DNA of 64,000 nucleotides from Branchiostoma belcheri (GCF_001625305.1 NW_017804109.1:7412-71411), one strand, 5' to 3'. Numbered from the stretch's first letter, positions 35,263-48,985 are shown. Made by a program: numbers and translations. Notes: generated from the letters alone by a model not told the origin.

Positions 35263-38200
35263 ACAGGTGCTGCAACCCCTCCCCTCTCAGCCAACACTCT
35301 CTCCATCCATCCCACTAGTTTTGGTTTTATTAGTACTATTATTATTATTATTATACCTCAAATTCCCACCTAGTTTGCATGATGTGACGTTTGGATTTTT
35401 TTTGTAACTCTTTGAATAAAAAAATTTCCCCCACGTTTCTTTTTATTCCCCGATTTTCTGTTCCCGGTTGTTAATTTGGCTGTCTGTAGGGTTCCTTGAA
35501 TCTGTCTATGACCTGGTGTTGGGTTCTTAATAATTGGATGAGTTTGAATCCTTCAACCCCTGAGTAACCCCTTACTTCTAATAAACCAAACTTTTTTCTT
35601 ACAATCATATATAATCAAGTGATTTGTTTTCCCTTTAGTTGTTGATTCACAAATGCAAGCCTCTAGATATTTAACGGTTTGAATCGTTTTCTTTCAAAGT
35701 AACATGTTCCCACAGCGTGATTTCTCTAAGCCCTCACAGGTTTGTCTACCAGGTTAGAAAAAATACTGTAGTAGAAACTCTACCATTTCTACTACATTCA
35801 AGAATTTGTACTAGTATAAGTGTTGGTGATACGTCCTTGATAATACACAAACTTTGATGCAAAAAAGATAAAAGCTTCCGTTTATTCCAGCATCTCTGTT
35901 CTTCTTGTGTGTGACCACTCTAACATGTTTACATGTTTACATCATTGCTTATTTATTGACCAGAGTTTGTTACACCAAAATGACTTGGTTGCCCAGTGTT
36001 GTAGGTCCAAGCCACTGAAGGGAAAATTGACAGACAGTTGGTTGCAAAGAGAGACCTTATTCTCTCTATGTACTCAGCTGTCTTCTGTTGCATTATACAC
36101 ATTATTTATCAGACATGCAAAGATTGTGTTAAACTACTGTACACATATCAGCATTAACAGCAACTGTTCCGATTTGTTTGCAATCCTTCAACTGTATCTA
36201 TATGATGCCTTGGTCTTTAACCATTGGCACAATAATCTTTGCACAACCAGTAAAATTTGTTGGCACATGGTTCCCTCAAATTTTAGGAGATTAAGAGTGT
36301 ACAACTGAATCCAAATGTTGTATTAAACCACAAGTTACAATTTCAGTGAATAATAGTTTATGTAAAGTCCCAGTTGTCTTGTGAAACAGTCTGTAGTATT
36401 TTCTTGGTGTATCTTCTATATCTAGTGGTCAGACAGACCCAGTAACAATTCATGAAGGTTCTGCAACACTTTGTTACATGCAGAAAGGTTTAATGCTACT
36501 GTACAATAACCAACATCCTATCTGTTCTTCTTGTCATTCCAGAGAGCAAGTATGCTAAGCTGGCCCATCCTGGAGTGAGATTGGTAACCTAACCGACCCT
36601 CTGTCGACGCTCTTTTCTACTGCCAAGTCTGCTCCCAACGAGTTGTTGTTGTTGGAACCACTGTCCATGCGGGAGGAGTTGTTTGGTTACAGCTGGTTCC
36701 GTGCACGATGTGTTGAAGAAAAAAAAGAAGAGAACTTCCAGAGGAATTAAAAAATAACCTCACTTCTTAGATGAGACAGCCGCATGCCAGAAAATAACAC
36801 GAAAACACAAAAAACAAATACAAAATTTCAACCACCCATTCAATGCTTGCAAATCAATTCAATTCAATTCTACCTTGCTTGTTATACGTACGGGCGACTT
36901 TTTTTCTGCGTCGCCTTCTTATGATGTACCTACAAGTCACGAGAAAAAAAAAATTAAGGATCAATTCATCTGTTGTGGGAACTAGCCCTAAAGGTACTGT
37001 ACATATGTGTGCTACAGGAGTAACCTGTATACGGCTGGGATGAACAATATTGATACCAGAAACCCATGTCATAGCCCAATAAAAGATTCTTCTGTATACT
37101 CTTATGTTAATATGAGAAGTTCTGGCCCTGCTTGAGGGTTAGCAAGCCTTGCAGCATGTGTCTGTCTGCGTAGCCACAGATTGTAACTGTTTGCTTTTGT
37201 GTTAGATGAAGAGAAGTGTAGGTGGCCAGTAGCTTTGCCAGCCAGACCTAACGTTTCAGGCCTCTTCATGTTTATCATTTTGGTGCTCGGAGATTATACG
37301 TAGATGTACTTGGGACTGGATTAAAGTGAAGATGTGCTACTACCACAGAGACTGAACAATATTGATCCAAGTACTGCGGTGGTAGGAAAAAGAAAGTGTG
37401 ACATGCATGATGGTGGACAAGTTGTTGTTTTTAGGTCCAGTTCCTTGCATGTGAAAAAGTACAATGCAAGCTTTGCTTTGCTAACAGATAGAAATGAGTT
37501 TGTGTTGTCTGCCCTACCATAGTAATTGCCTAGCATTTGTATTACTATTAGCACCATCCTTGTGGGCTTATGTTATTGTTTTGTATTATCATTAGTGTGT
37601 GCAACGGGTGATAATTCCTCTACTTTTGTTGTATCGCATCTGGCTGTTTAACTACGCTCCTGTGTAGGTAGCAATCCGTTCAATCCTAGGTGTTCTTTTA
37701 CTGATAACAAGATGGCTGTGGGTAGTTGTAGATGCTAAGTTGTCTAACCTGCGCTCTTAAACTGGCCTCTTAGCGGTTGTGAATTCTCCGCTCAATTTGC
37801 AGCCCCAAGCATTAAGGTATCGCTGTTTCGGTTGTTAGTCATAATCCTTTTTTTTGGTTTCTTTCGGGGGATGGAAGTACGAAAAAAAAAGTACCAGGCC
37901 TCCACCAAAGCTCTGAGAACCTACTGTTAAAATCCAGTGCTTTACTGTTGTCAAACTATGCATTCAGTTCAATTGTCAGGCTTCTGGACACTTAGTTGTG
38001 TAAAGTAATGTCTTATTTATGGGCCTTGATGGAGCATACTGTGAAAGCAGTCTGGCTTTAACTGTAGTTTGTTACAAGTGCACAGACTGTTTAAAATGTA
38101 AAAATGACACGCCAACACAAAATTGTCTCAACATTAAAATTGACTGTCCAGTTTTCCACATATTGACTACATCTGCTGAAGGAAGCAAATGCCCAAGCTA

Positions 38201-38948
38201 TAGCTGTTCACAAACTGCTAAATTTAAAATTTGTGCATTCAAAAATTTGAAAGGACTAATGCAAGATTACAGAGACGGTTGCTTTCTTATGTTTTTCGTT
38301 CTCTCCCCCACAAATTTCTCCACTACTTTTCACCGTTTGTAATGTAAGGTTTTCTGTACAGTGGATTAACCAGAACTGTGTCACAGCTGCAAGACCTGCA
38401 TGGTGGGATGTTTTCTCATTACTACATGTACCTTAAGTTTCTTGTATTAAGTGCAAGAAGAAATTAAAAGTCAAAAGACCTGTACAGCAGACCCTGTCGT
38501 GTTATGATCTTTTTGCTTGTGTCTGGAGAATGTAACGTTACATAGTTTGGGTTGACATGTTCATGAGTCATCCCCAAAATTGTAGAATCATTTTTATACA
38601 AAGATGGCAAAGAAGTTTTTGACGGCTAAATGAAATTCTAGAATCATGATGGTAAGTAAGTTACTTACTGACAGCGGTTCAAAATTCTAGAAACACATGG
38701 TATTTTTCCGACAGCTGTCTATCTGAAGTACGTGGTTGTACATGTACAACGTCTACATTTAAACTTGGGTTTCAAGATTCCACTACTTTTTTGAAGCAGT
38801 GGTAAGATCAAGAAATGCAATTTCTCTGCTATGCATGGGTTCTGTGATTTCAGAGAAATTAGAACAGGAACAAGCACAAATCTGTAGACTGCAAACACAT
38901 CACACGAAAGTCAGGCAAAAACAGTTGAGCTACTGAACGCTGCAGACA
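35263..38948. other. CK2-alpha 3' UTR and intergenic region
   Basis: AATAAA occurs near 35415 and at 37079-37084, so the 3' UTR may be short or ~1.8 kb. Between them, 36541 follows an acceptor-like TTCCAG and could be a 3' UTR or alternative terminal exon, unproven. No gene was recognised from 37.1 to 38.9 kb. Confidence 0.45.
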
Positions 38949-38954
38949 TTTATT
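38949..38954 (-). terminator. Candidate poly(A) signal of PAICS
   Basis: AATAAA on the minus strand about 600 bases after the PAICS stop. Confidence 0.45.
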
Positions 38955-39552
38955 TCAACACCATACATGAACCATGACCAACTGGTATATATAATTTGTA
39001 TACTCTCAGCTCATTTAATACTTCTGGTCAGCTCCAAAGTTCTCATACCAGGCAAGTACATGGCATCACATCACCTCTAATATAGAAAACATGATCCTTA
39101 ACAGTGGAAAGCTCCAAGCAACAAGTAGGCTAGCTACTTCAATTTCTAAGGCTTGTAGCCTGACTGAAGCAAATCTTAAGTGGAAAAGCATGTATACACA
39201 CTACCAAAAGCTCTCGTATTGGAAACATGATTCTTGAACAGTTGAAAGATACAGGCAAACATTCAAAGTTACTCCGAATCTACGCTGGATACTGCATTTA
39301 TAAGCATTTAATATTGCTGAAAGATACAAGCAAACACTCTAATAAGCTGGTTACTGCATTGATAAGGCTTGAAGCCAGAGTTACAGTTTACACACGCGAA
39401 GTAAGGCATAAGGCAAAAATATGTGTGGAATACAAAGTGGCCCCTTTCACTCTATTACATAGGCATCTAAAGGAAAACTAGTTTCTACCAAACTCAGCCT
39501 GATTGCATTGCATTGTGAATATGCAGGGTGGAAACCCGATACGCGGCTCCTC

Positions 39553-42500
39553 TCATTTGTCCTTGCGGACGTCCTTGTCGGCGACCTTGAGGCCCAGGTA
39601 GGTGTACAGCTGCTTACAGCGCAGGCGGGACCAGATCATGTGGTCGGACAGGGACAGCATCTGGGCAGCTGCTAGGACAGCAGCATCGGGGGACAGCACG
39701 GTGGAACAGCCCAGACCTGGAAACAGCAGAACACAGCAAAATTTAGTTTTAGTGCAACCTGCAGCCTCACATTTTAGGACCTAAACATATGTTACTTTTT
39801 TCCGAGCACAACAGCTATCTACCATCCAAAATTTGTGACCCTAGCATGTCCATGACCCTATAGTGGTCACGATATATCAAAACCTGAATTTCAAATGCAG
39901 GTGGCCAAAAATCTAATTAATTCAAGGCCTCCTAACTTACCCAGTTTCCTTACAATTCATCCATAGCTTCTTGAATTATTGGGCTAAACCACACAGACAC
40001 GATACATAAACACATACAAATGCTACCAAAAACATAACCTTCTTTACGCAAGTAATAAAACCCACCTGAAGGCAGCCTGAGAGATGACCAGATGTCCTGC
40101 GCTCCCCAGTCCGCCTTGACGGGGGGACAGTTGATGACCGGGTACGACGTGTTACCTGACAGGACCGGTCCCAGACCGTTACTGCGGCCCGCGATGGCCA
40201 CAAACACGCACGGGATGCCGTCACCTGCAGGGGAACAACAACAGTAGGGTTGAGCTTACAGGTTCAGTGTCAGAAAGAAGTACATGACACTAGTGTTTGG
40301 GAAGGCACAAGCAGCAGAATATGTTCACTGTTAGTATCAATGTTAATATGAAGCATGTGTTGTGTGTATGAAAATTACAATTTGTTTTGTTGGTATCATC
40401 TGTGCACACTAAACATAATGAGTGTTGCGAGCTTACTTCTTACCACCTTTACTTCAAAAGTCTCATACATACATAATGGAGTGGTCTAAGTATGTAGTAG
40501 AGTGGATTCATTCCTCAAGCTAACTGACATCTTGCACACACAGTCGTCCCTCAGTAAGACATTTGGAGCTGTATAGTTCCTGTTTAGAACTTATATTCAG
40601 CCTGTTACACAAAAGAAAAAAGTGCCACGGCTCCAGAAAAAGAAACAAATTCCCTAATCAGTACATTTCCATCCTTACCTTCATACTCCCTGAGGATCCT
40701 GAGGGTCTCCTCGGTGCCCTTGTGTGCAGAGCTGACCCTGACGTCACACGGGATCCCCAGCCCCTGGCAGCCTTTACTAATCTTCTGTCCGTGCTCCATG
40801 TCTGTGGCAGAACCCATCAGAACAACCACCTGGGCACTGGGCTTGGTCTGCAGCAGCTGGGAAGGAAAAGAACAGGAAATGTTGCAGCTGTCAACATTGA
40901 AAATTTTAGAGTGTTTTTCATTTTCATGGTTTGTGAGGTGACCTCTATACTGCGACACTCATGACACTGTGGAAATGTCTCAATTGTCTCAATTGTGTGA
41001 CTGCTGCACTACAGAATTGCTCTAGCCGCAAATTTAAAATACAGGAAAACACCCCTTTCCCAGGTACCTGCAAAATGAAACCACCATGAAAGTAAATGAA
41101 TTTACATTTTGCATAACATTTTCTGTGTTAGTACTGATTATGTCCAGTTGCTTAGCAATTCTACTGAATGCAGTCTACATTTCTGAAATCTTTGCAAATT
41201 TGTATATTTTGCTTTCTTAGCCATCACTAGTAACCTTACTAGTCTACCTAACTCTGTGTGCGTGTGTACGGGTACTCCCAATAAGGATGAAGAAATGTTT
41301 CTTACCTTGACCCTCTCAGCGACCCACTGGAAGTTCCTCTTGACCTGGTCCAGCGCCTCGGCTGTGACCTCCTTCAGCTCGCGGTAAACCTGTTTGTCCT
41401 TCATCAGTCGGCGGTCACCCGACGGCCACAGTCGCCACGAGTCGCTGTCAATCAAGTCAGCCAGGACAATCTCACCTGCAGAAACACAATTAAGATTCAT
41501 AAATATTCTATGTGGTAGAAATACAAACATCTTTAACCTTATGCACACTGAAGTAGCCATCGGGAAAAGGGAAAGAAGGTGAGGTTCTAGTGTAGGTGAT
41601 TTTGAATGTTACTTGTCTCTGACCTTTTTAGTGCTCTGGCAGTATTTTCATATTGAAGCCCACACTCACCCAGAAGCTTAGACTATTTAGCAATTGTACA
41701 ACTGTAAAAAAGGATAGGTTAGGTTGCACGTATGAAAACCAGTGCCGACCTTTCGTGTTGACTCCGAACTCAATCTTCATGTCGACCAGGGTGCAGTTCT
41801 GCGTGGCCCAGGCCTTCTCCAGGATCTCATTTGCAAGTGTACACCTCTTAAAACTGTAAAACTGTAACATAACTACAAAAATATAAAAACCAGCACCAAC
41901 CTTTTGTGTTGACACCGAACTCTATCTTCATGTCGACCAGGGTGCAGTTCTGTGTGGCCCAGGCCTTCTCCCACATTTACTGATAAGATTAGAGGTCTAT
42001 CCTCACCCAAAAGCATTGTAGAGTGTACAAAACTATCACAACTTTAATTTCTAACAACTGATGAGTGATAGGTCAGGTTTTCACCAGCTCCAACCTTTTG
42101 TGTTGACGCCAAACTCTATCTTCATGTCGACCAGCGTGCAGTTCTGTGTGGCCCAGGCCTTCTCCAGGATCTCATTTGCAAGTGTACACCTCTTAAAACT
42201 GTAACTTTAACTACAAAAATAGAAAAACCCAGCTCCAACTTTAGCAGAGTGTACAGAACCTATAAAATTCAGCACCAACCTTTTGTGTTGACGCCGAACT
42301 CTATCTTCATGTCGACCAGGGTGCAGTTCTGTGTGGCCCAGGCTTTCTCCAGGATCTCGAACACCGCGACAGTCGTACGGCTCATGATCTCGATCTCGTC
42401 ACGGCCGATCGTCACGCCGCCCGCCTGCAGCTTGGCCTCCACAAGCTGCTCGTACGTCCACTGGGGATCGTGGTTCTCGTCGTCCTGAAGGAGAAACAAA

Positions 42501-45500
42501 TGTTTTTTAATAAGCACTCCCTTCCACACAGGCCTATTTTGATACAAGGAAGAAACGTGTGTTGCATTCTTATTTATCTAATACAGTAAAAACTGGACAG
42601 GTGGCTCTTACGTAGCGGTGGTCACTTGTACAATGTTCTTTAGATAATTTTTTCCATTGACACTAAGCACCAAGAATCCTGTCTATAGTGATCACATCAA
42701 TATGATTATCATATTACATAGAAGAACCATCCAAACCAAAAAGAGCATCATCAATGTTGGGTGCAGTTTGTGACTGAATTAGTAGGTGGAGCTGCTGCTA
42801 CACTTAATGGCCGCAATATTTGACTCGGGACCTAAATAAGAATGCAAGATGTTCTTTTTACAAGATCCCACCTTGAAGAAAGTCTCCAGTTTGGGAGGGG
42901 AGAACCTGTAGCCCTCCTTCACGCCGACGTTACGTTTTAGGAAGGATCCGGTCGCCAGCCGTCTGGTCACCCACTCGATCGGAATCATCTCACAGCGCTG
43001 CGCGATGAAACTTTTCTCTTCATGCTGACGAACAAAGTGGTTCTTTATACCTGGGAACAAAAGGAACAAGTCTATAGGACACAAAACTCCATAGAGTTGT
43101 AATAGAGTAAGTTTGGGGTGTGGGGTTAGGTTCCCTTGTGACCATGAATGTCATTGAGTAAAGAGATTCTTTTTACACAACCAAGTCTTTTATTCAGCCG
43201 ACGTTTTGGTGACCGTCTGTCGCCTTCCTCAGGGAAATTCTGACTGGTTCACATTGCACTGCAGCACAGGTGTCGCTGCTACAGATGCATTCACGGACAT
43301 GAATGTCATTTCTCTTGAAGTTAAAGTGTTTAATAGCATTCTTTTCACACAACCAAGTCTTTTATTCAGCCGACATTTCGGTGACCGTCTGTCACCTTCC
43401 TCAGGGCAATTCTGACTGGTTCACATTGCACTTCAGCACAGGTGTCGCTGCTACAGATGCATTCACAGACATGAATGTCAATTCTCTTGAAGTTAAAGTG
43501 TTTAATAGTTATGAGTGTTATGACTATGTTACAGTTTATTATGACACTTGAGTAGCCAAGGCAATCAAGCATTTGCCATGTGGTGATGTCTTTACATGTA
43601 TGCTGTAGTACAGTTTGTATAAAGTGGCCTTTTTCACCTGGACACAAAAGGAACAATTCTTTGGTGGTTGGGTTACAGCTCAGGTACAGGTGACTGTTGT
43701 TGTTTCTCAACATTAATTAAGTTCTTTTCTTCTTCTTAAACCGCTTCAAGAAATGCTGTTCCCTTATTCTTCTGGGCAGAAATACACCAGCATGCTTGTA
43801 TTTCTGCTAAATATTTCTTAGCTGGACTATTACCTAATTTCAAGAGAGTCTTTTGCTTTTCTAAGACCTAGTAAGATGTCTAAGAAGATTACCTGGCTAC
43901 AGTTAGGCAGATGGCATGTCAAGCCAGAGGCACGGGTATGTAGCCTGGGTGCCAGACCCGCAGCACACCAGGCTTAATCACGCCAGGCACCATACAAAAA
44001 ATGTAGGAATCCTTCCCGGTGTGAGTGGTTCAAAAACCGTTCAAACCTTACAGTCTGGTCTTGCGCAGCTTGTACCTTCTGTACAAAACTGGTGTCTTAC
44101 ACCAAGAGCTAGCCTGTATATTGGCCTTGGTAACAGTCTGGTACCCAGGCTAGCCCTAGAGCAGAGGAGCTTGCCTGTATACTATCCCTGGTAACAGTCT
44201 GGCACCCAGGCTAGCCCTGGAGCTGAGGAGCTAGCCTGTATACTATCCCTGGTAACAGTCTGGCTCCCAGGCTAGCCCTGGAGCCCAGGAGCTAGCCTGT
44301 ATACTATCCCTGGTAACAGTCTGGCACCCAGGCTAGAGAAGATTCACTTATTATGTGAAACACTAACAAAAAAAAAACAAACATCCCCCCACCTGCGCTG
44401 GTGAGGAGGTTGAAGATGGCGGTTGCAGTTGCCGTGGAGATGGCGGCCTTGCCCTCCAGGTCGTTGGCCCTTGCGCCGTCGCCCGCGGTGATGCGGTCCT
44501 TCGACAGGATGTAGACGTTGGCGGGGTCGTCCTTCAGGGCGTAGACGATCTTCGTCTTCCCTTCGATGATCTGTTCTCCCAGGTTCAGTCCTGGGATTCA
44601 AAATAAAGAGACAATTGTTATTTGAAGACCTTGTAACAGTGGGGGGTTTATAGGTGCTACCAACTGACCCAGCCGAGGGGTTTAGACCTTTTAGCCGAAT
44701 CGTTAAAAGCGTCAGCATGTGGAATGGTGCCTGGGTTTGGTCGTGGGTTCGAACCCCGGCCCGGGTTTTTTATCTGTTTCTACTCGCTCCTCCTGTTTCT
44801 TACAGTGGTTCCCGCACTGGGAATCGAACCTGGGCCTTGGCGTTGAGAGCCCCAAATCCTAACCACTAGACCATATGGGAATCAACTTATATACAAGTAC
44901 GTAAGTAGTCACTGTTGTAGTTATTTGAATGAACACAGACACACTCTCTACCCCGATCTCGATTTTTTTGCGTTTACTTTTTTAAATTTTCATTTGGCCA
45001 TACAAATTTATTCCGAGTCTTCGACCAGGTAGGAATTCCCATCGTGCTTGAGGAAATATTCCTTTCACGGTATTTTCAACTTGACCCATGGTAAGAGTAG
45101 GGGTTTGCCCTGTGTGCTTGGCCAAATTTGGGGACATATCTTGCAGCCACACGCTTCTCCTTGTCACATCGTATCAGTAATGTCATCAGTATGGATACAC
45201 TGCCAGACACAAGTGTGCACTTATCCATGGTGCCTTACTGGTGCACTGTGGCAAGTGGACTGTAGCAAGTGCCTGCTGTAGCCTTGTCACTCAACTTGTG
45301 TGTATCAAATTTACGGCCAGACTAACCCGACACTTATGATAACATGTGAGGAATGCAGGCTATTGTAACCTGATAGGTTGATGAGGTAACCTGATACTGT
45401 AGCAGCCATCCCGCCCATACCTGATACACCCGTATCAAATACAGACGGGCACTACAGGTGGTCATTATATTAGAAGTGGCAAGTGGTGGGATTATACTAG

Positions 45501-45954
45501 TAGTCCACATGTTTAATTCTTAAACATAAATGACCCTCTACTTTACGAAATCTCTGCATTTTCTCTGTAAACCTTAGCACAGCTGTGTACATAAGAATGC
45601 ATTTTTGTGCGAATATGGGGGAGGGCATTCTATATTTATCGCTGAAAATTATCTGCGATTTGAATGAAATCTGTATATGTTTGGTGAAATAACAATTAAA
45701 TCTTCATTGCACTGCAAGTCTACTGATATTTTGGTGAATTTAGTGTTCTTAGATGCGTATAAAACAAGCTAAAGCGTCCAGACATGTGACAGACATATTC
45801 TAACAATTCGCACGTGGACTTCACACCCTGGCCCATTCATAGTCCACGCTTTCAAAACGTGATCACAAAATTATCGCCCGAACACCCCTACTCGCTCAAA
45901 CAAGGCCTCCTCGTGCAAGGGAACAAACCCGTAGGACTCAGACTCACCTGACAT
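39553..45954 (-). CDS. PAICS: PAICS, bifunctional AIR carboxylase / SAICAR synthetase
   Basis: Two successive steps of de novo purine synthesis in the cytosol: AIR to CAIR, and CAIR plus aspartate to SAICAR (family knowledge). Exons 5' to 3': 45954-45948 (7 nt, ATGTCAG), 44590-44393, 43050-42872, 42484-42280, 41475-41306, 40856-40679, 40224-40066, 39716-39553; 419 aa (human 425), all phases consistent. N-terminal SAICAR synthetase: [55 protein letters not shown]-terminal class II PurE domain: [38 protein letters not shown]. The start exon is tiny, followed by a 1.36-kb intron. Intron 4 holds three partial copies of exon 4. The domain order is that of animal PAICS. Confidence 0.95.
41750..42173 (-). 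repeat. Array of three partial copies of PAICS exon 4, each with a donor
   Basis: Copies at 42173-42095, 41970-41901 and 41828-41750 repeat the last 70-79 bases of exon 4 (ending at 42280) and the GT donor. All still read [19 protein letters not shown]. Spacing between donors is 185, 194 and 151 bases, and the intron sequence between copies repeats too. No convincing acceptor in the right frame was seen in front of the copies. Confidence 0.9.
43155..43520 (-). repeat. Two tandem copies of the hammerhead-core repeat in PAICS intron 2
   Basis: The minus strand has cores at 43404-43375 (CTGAGGA, stem GGTGAC/GTCACC, GAAAT) and 43232-43203 (CTGAGGA, stem with one mismatch, AAAAC). Each is followed by GTCGGCTGAATAAAAGACTT. 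The copies are ~172 bases apart and also share CAGGTGTCGCTGCTACAGAT. Confidence 0.7.
44011..44060 (+). mobile_element. Fragment of the 17.5-kb SINE family
   Basis: CCTTCCCGGTGTGAGTGGTT and ACCTTACAGTCTGGTC match the body of the SINE at 17541-17930; head and tail are missing. Confidence 0.6.
44100..44336. repeat. 61-bp minisatellite, about 4 copies
   Basis: GCCTGTATACTATCCCTGGT (or a close variant) recurs at 44112, 44173, 44234 and 44295. PAICS intron 2, ending ~55 bases before exon 2. Confidence 0.9.
44809..44880 (-). pseudogene. tRNA-Glu-like pseudogene
   Basis: The minus strand folds like tRNA-Glu(CTC): GGTCTAGTGGTTAGGAT D arm, anticodon loop CTCTCAA, B box GGTTCGATTCC. It has one mismatch in the acceptor stem and one in the anticodon stem, so it is probably inactive or SINE-derived. 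A second B-box-like stretch (GGGTTCGAACCCC) lies at ~44743 on the plus strand. Confidence 0.55.
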
Positions 45955-46897
45955 GATTTATGATGTGTTTTTCGACGTTTTCTTGAGAGAAATCTCAGCT
46001 TGCAAGGCGCACCGACCTAACAGGAGTATAATGCCTCCACACGTGACCACGGAACACCGGAAGTGATCCCCTCTTTTCGCGCCAAAATCTTAATCTCAGG
46101 TTACAGGGTCTACCGCCAGTTACTCCGTAGAGCATTTGTGACATCACTAGCGACATCTAGCGATTTTAGGATAACCTGCAACCGACATTGAGTTATCCGC
46201 GGAATACAACCCATGCTCTGCCACCTGTATATATAGTCAGTGTAGAGCAGACTAGGACATTACCGCACAAATATAAGCGTACCGCTCAGGGTTCATAGGC
46301 CTGTATTGTTACTATCTGTACCTGTACGTAGAAGTTGCTTAGGTACCGTAAGAGCTCTATTCAAAAGCCCCTATATATTAAACTGCCAGTGTTCCCAACT
46401 TGCTGCTTTCATCAAAAAGCTCACATGGTGGCGCTTTGGGTATCGTAAATGCAGTACAGCCCTAGCCCTATGAAAAGTGCTTTGTATTCACCACAAAAAG
46501 TTTGCGGGCAATGGACATTGCAACGTAGACTTTACATATAGTGTAAAAGATTAACCTCCAGGGATTGACCTGTATGATTTGGGGCTGACAACATCTGTAG
46601 TTCAGTCTGACTGATCTATAACGGTGCTCCCTGACCACGGATTACAGGCAAGTTGCAGCTTGGCAGCCACCCAGGTTCTTCCAACATAATGGCAATTGAT
46701 ACACTATATATCAAAGCGTAACATAGATTAACTTTCAAGCTGATAAACAATGATGGATTACTCTGTAAGTCGATTCTGAAGAAAACGGGTTCTGGGCGAT
46801 CTGTGAGATGATAGCCGGTCATTGGTGATTAGTTTACACCTCTGAGGTCTTCTCTGATCTCGTGCCTGGTCATTTGTAATTGGTTTAAAGTTCTAGC
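45955..46897. promoter_or_regulatory. Upstream region of PAICS
   Basis: Must hold the PAICS promoter; no TATA box was recognised close to the ATG. From ~46738 it passes into sequence duplicated at 50926. Confidence 0.4.
46738..46897 (+). repeat. Duplicated block next to the satellite (copy 1)
   Basis: GATAAACAATGATGGATTAC and the next ~150 bases recur almost unchanged at ~50926-51090. Both copies are followed by 177-bp satellite sequence. Confidence 0.85.
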
Positions 46898-48985
46898 ACT
46901 AGCTATTGATCGATGCAGCTACGGCACAGAAATAAGGTTTACATTGCTTCATCAAAAATTAATTTGCTGTCAAAGACACAACTAATTCAGTTCTGAAGTG
47001 AAATGATACACATATATGTAACGGAGTCTCTCTGTCCCCAGTCGGACATTGCAAAGGATCTCTACAAATTCATTGATCAATGCTATTGACTGGTGCAGCC
47101 GAGACACAGAGATAAGGTACAACATACTTCATCAAAAATTAATTTGCTGCCAAAGACACAATGTTCGCTCTGAAGTGAAACGATATCATGATATATACGG
47201 AGTCTCTCTGTCCCCATTCGGACAATTGCAAAGGATCTCTACAACTTCATTGATCAATGCTATTGACTGGTGCAGCCGAGACACAGAGATAAGGTACAAC
47301 ATACTTCATCAAAAGTTAATTTGCTGCCAAAGACACAACTTCGCTCTGAAGTGAAACGATATCATGATATATATTGAGTCTCTTTGTCCCCATTCGGACA
47401 ATTGCCAAGGATCTCTACAAACGCATTGATCAATGCTATTGATTGGTGCAGCCGAGACACAGAGATAAGGTACAACATACTTCATCAAAAGTTAATTTGC
47501 TGCCAAAGACACAACTTCGCTCTGAAGTGAAACGATATCATGATATATACGGAGTCTCTCTGTCCCCATTCAGACATTGCAAAGGGTCTCTACACATTCA
47601 TGAATCAATGCTATTGATTGATGCAACAGAGACACAGAAAAAAGGGTTTCAATACTTCATCAGACGTTAATTTGCTGCCAAAGACAAACTAACTCAGTTC
47701 TGAAGTGAAATGATGATTGTTATAATACCGAGTTTCTCTGTCCTCATTCGGACATTGCAAAGGATCTCCTACAACTTCATTGATCAATGCTATTGATTGG
47801 TGCAGCCGAGACACAGAGATAAGGTACAACATACTTCATCAAAAGTTAATTTGCTGCCAAAGACACAACTTCGCTCTGAAGTGAAACGATATCATGATAT
47901 ATACGGAGTCTCTCTGTCCCCACGCGGACATTGCAAAGGGTCTCTACACATTCATGAATCAATGCTATTGATTGATGCAACAGAGACACAGAAAAAAGGG
48001 TTTCAATACTTCATCAGACGTTAATTTGCTGCCAAAGACAAACTAACTCAGTTCTGAAGTGAAATGATGATTGTTATAATACTCTCTGTCCCCATTCGGA
48101 CACATTCGTGGATCAGTTCTATTGATGAATGCAGCCAAGGCCCAGAGATAAGGTTTAAAATACTTCATCAAAAGTTAATTTGTTGTCCAAGACACAATGT
48201 AGCGTTGTACTGTAGTGACATGGATACGAAGATGAAGAGTCTCTCTGTTTCCAGTAGAAGACATTACACAGACAAGGAGTCTAGCCTCTACACCTACACA
48301 CATATATCCATGGATTAATGCTTTTGATGAATGCAGTCGAGGGACACAGAGATAAGGTGTACAATATTTCACCACCAAAGTTAATTTGCTGCCAAAGACA
48401 CAGTTACACTTCTGTAGTGACATGGATGTTAGTGTAAACTTTAAAGAGTCCGTCTGGCCATGAGTCTCTGTTCTTTAGGAGACACTCATGAATTGATGCT
48501 TTTGAGAGATGCACAGAGATAAGGTTTACAATTCTAGTGCTTCATCAAAAGTTAATTTGTTGCCAAAGACACAACAGTGCTGTACTGTAGTGGCATGGAT
48601 ACTAAGATTAAGAGTCTCCCTAGTTCCAGTAAGAGACAAGGGGTCTAGTCTTTACACATTCATGGGTTGATGCTTTTGAGGGATGCAGCCAAAACACAGA
48701 GATAAGGTGTACAATACTTCATCAAAAGTTAATTTGTTGTCAAAGACACAATTGCGTTGTACTGTAGTGACATGGATACGAAGATGAAGAGTCTCCGTAT
48801 CCAGTAGGAGACATTGCAAAGACAAGGGGTCTAGCCTTTACACACACATATATCCATGGATTGATGCTTTTGATGAATGCAGTCGAGGGACACAGAGATA
48901 AGGTGTACAATATTTCACCACCAAAGTTAATTTGCTGCCAAAGACACAATAACGTCTTTCTGTAGTGGAATGGATGTTGGAATGA
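46898..48985 (+). repeat. ~177-bp satellite array, about 11-12 units
   Basis: Each unit carries GACACAGAGATAAGGT, CTTCATCAAAAGTTAATTTG and CTGCCAAAGACAC. Units in the left half are most alike; 47443-47670 and 47797-48024 are nearly identical at 354 bases (two units), so a dimeric higher-order repeat is present. Units from ~48.1 kb on are more diverged. Open frames inside are repeat artefacts. Confidence 0.9.

Noticed and set aside
36541-36590. Alternative terminal exon of CK2-alpha
   Set aside because: An acceptor-like site and a short open stretch exist, but nothing in the peptide resembles CK2 and no other support is visible.
47049-48024. Open frames of 75-101 codons
   Set aside because: They lie in the 177-bp satellite and repeat with its period; no protein feature.
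46898-48985. CRISPR-like repeat array
   Set aside because: The units are ~177-bp satellite copies without alternating short repeats and unique spacers, in an animal genome.
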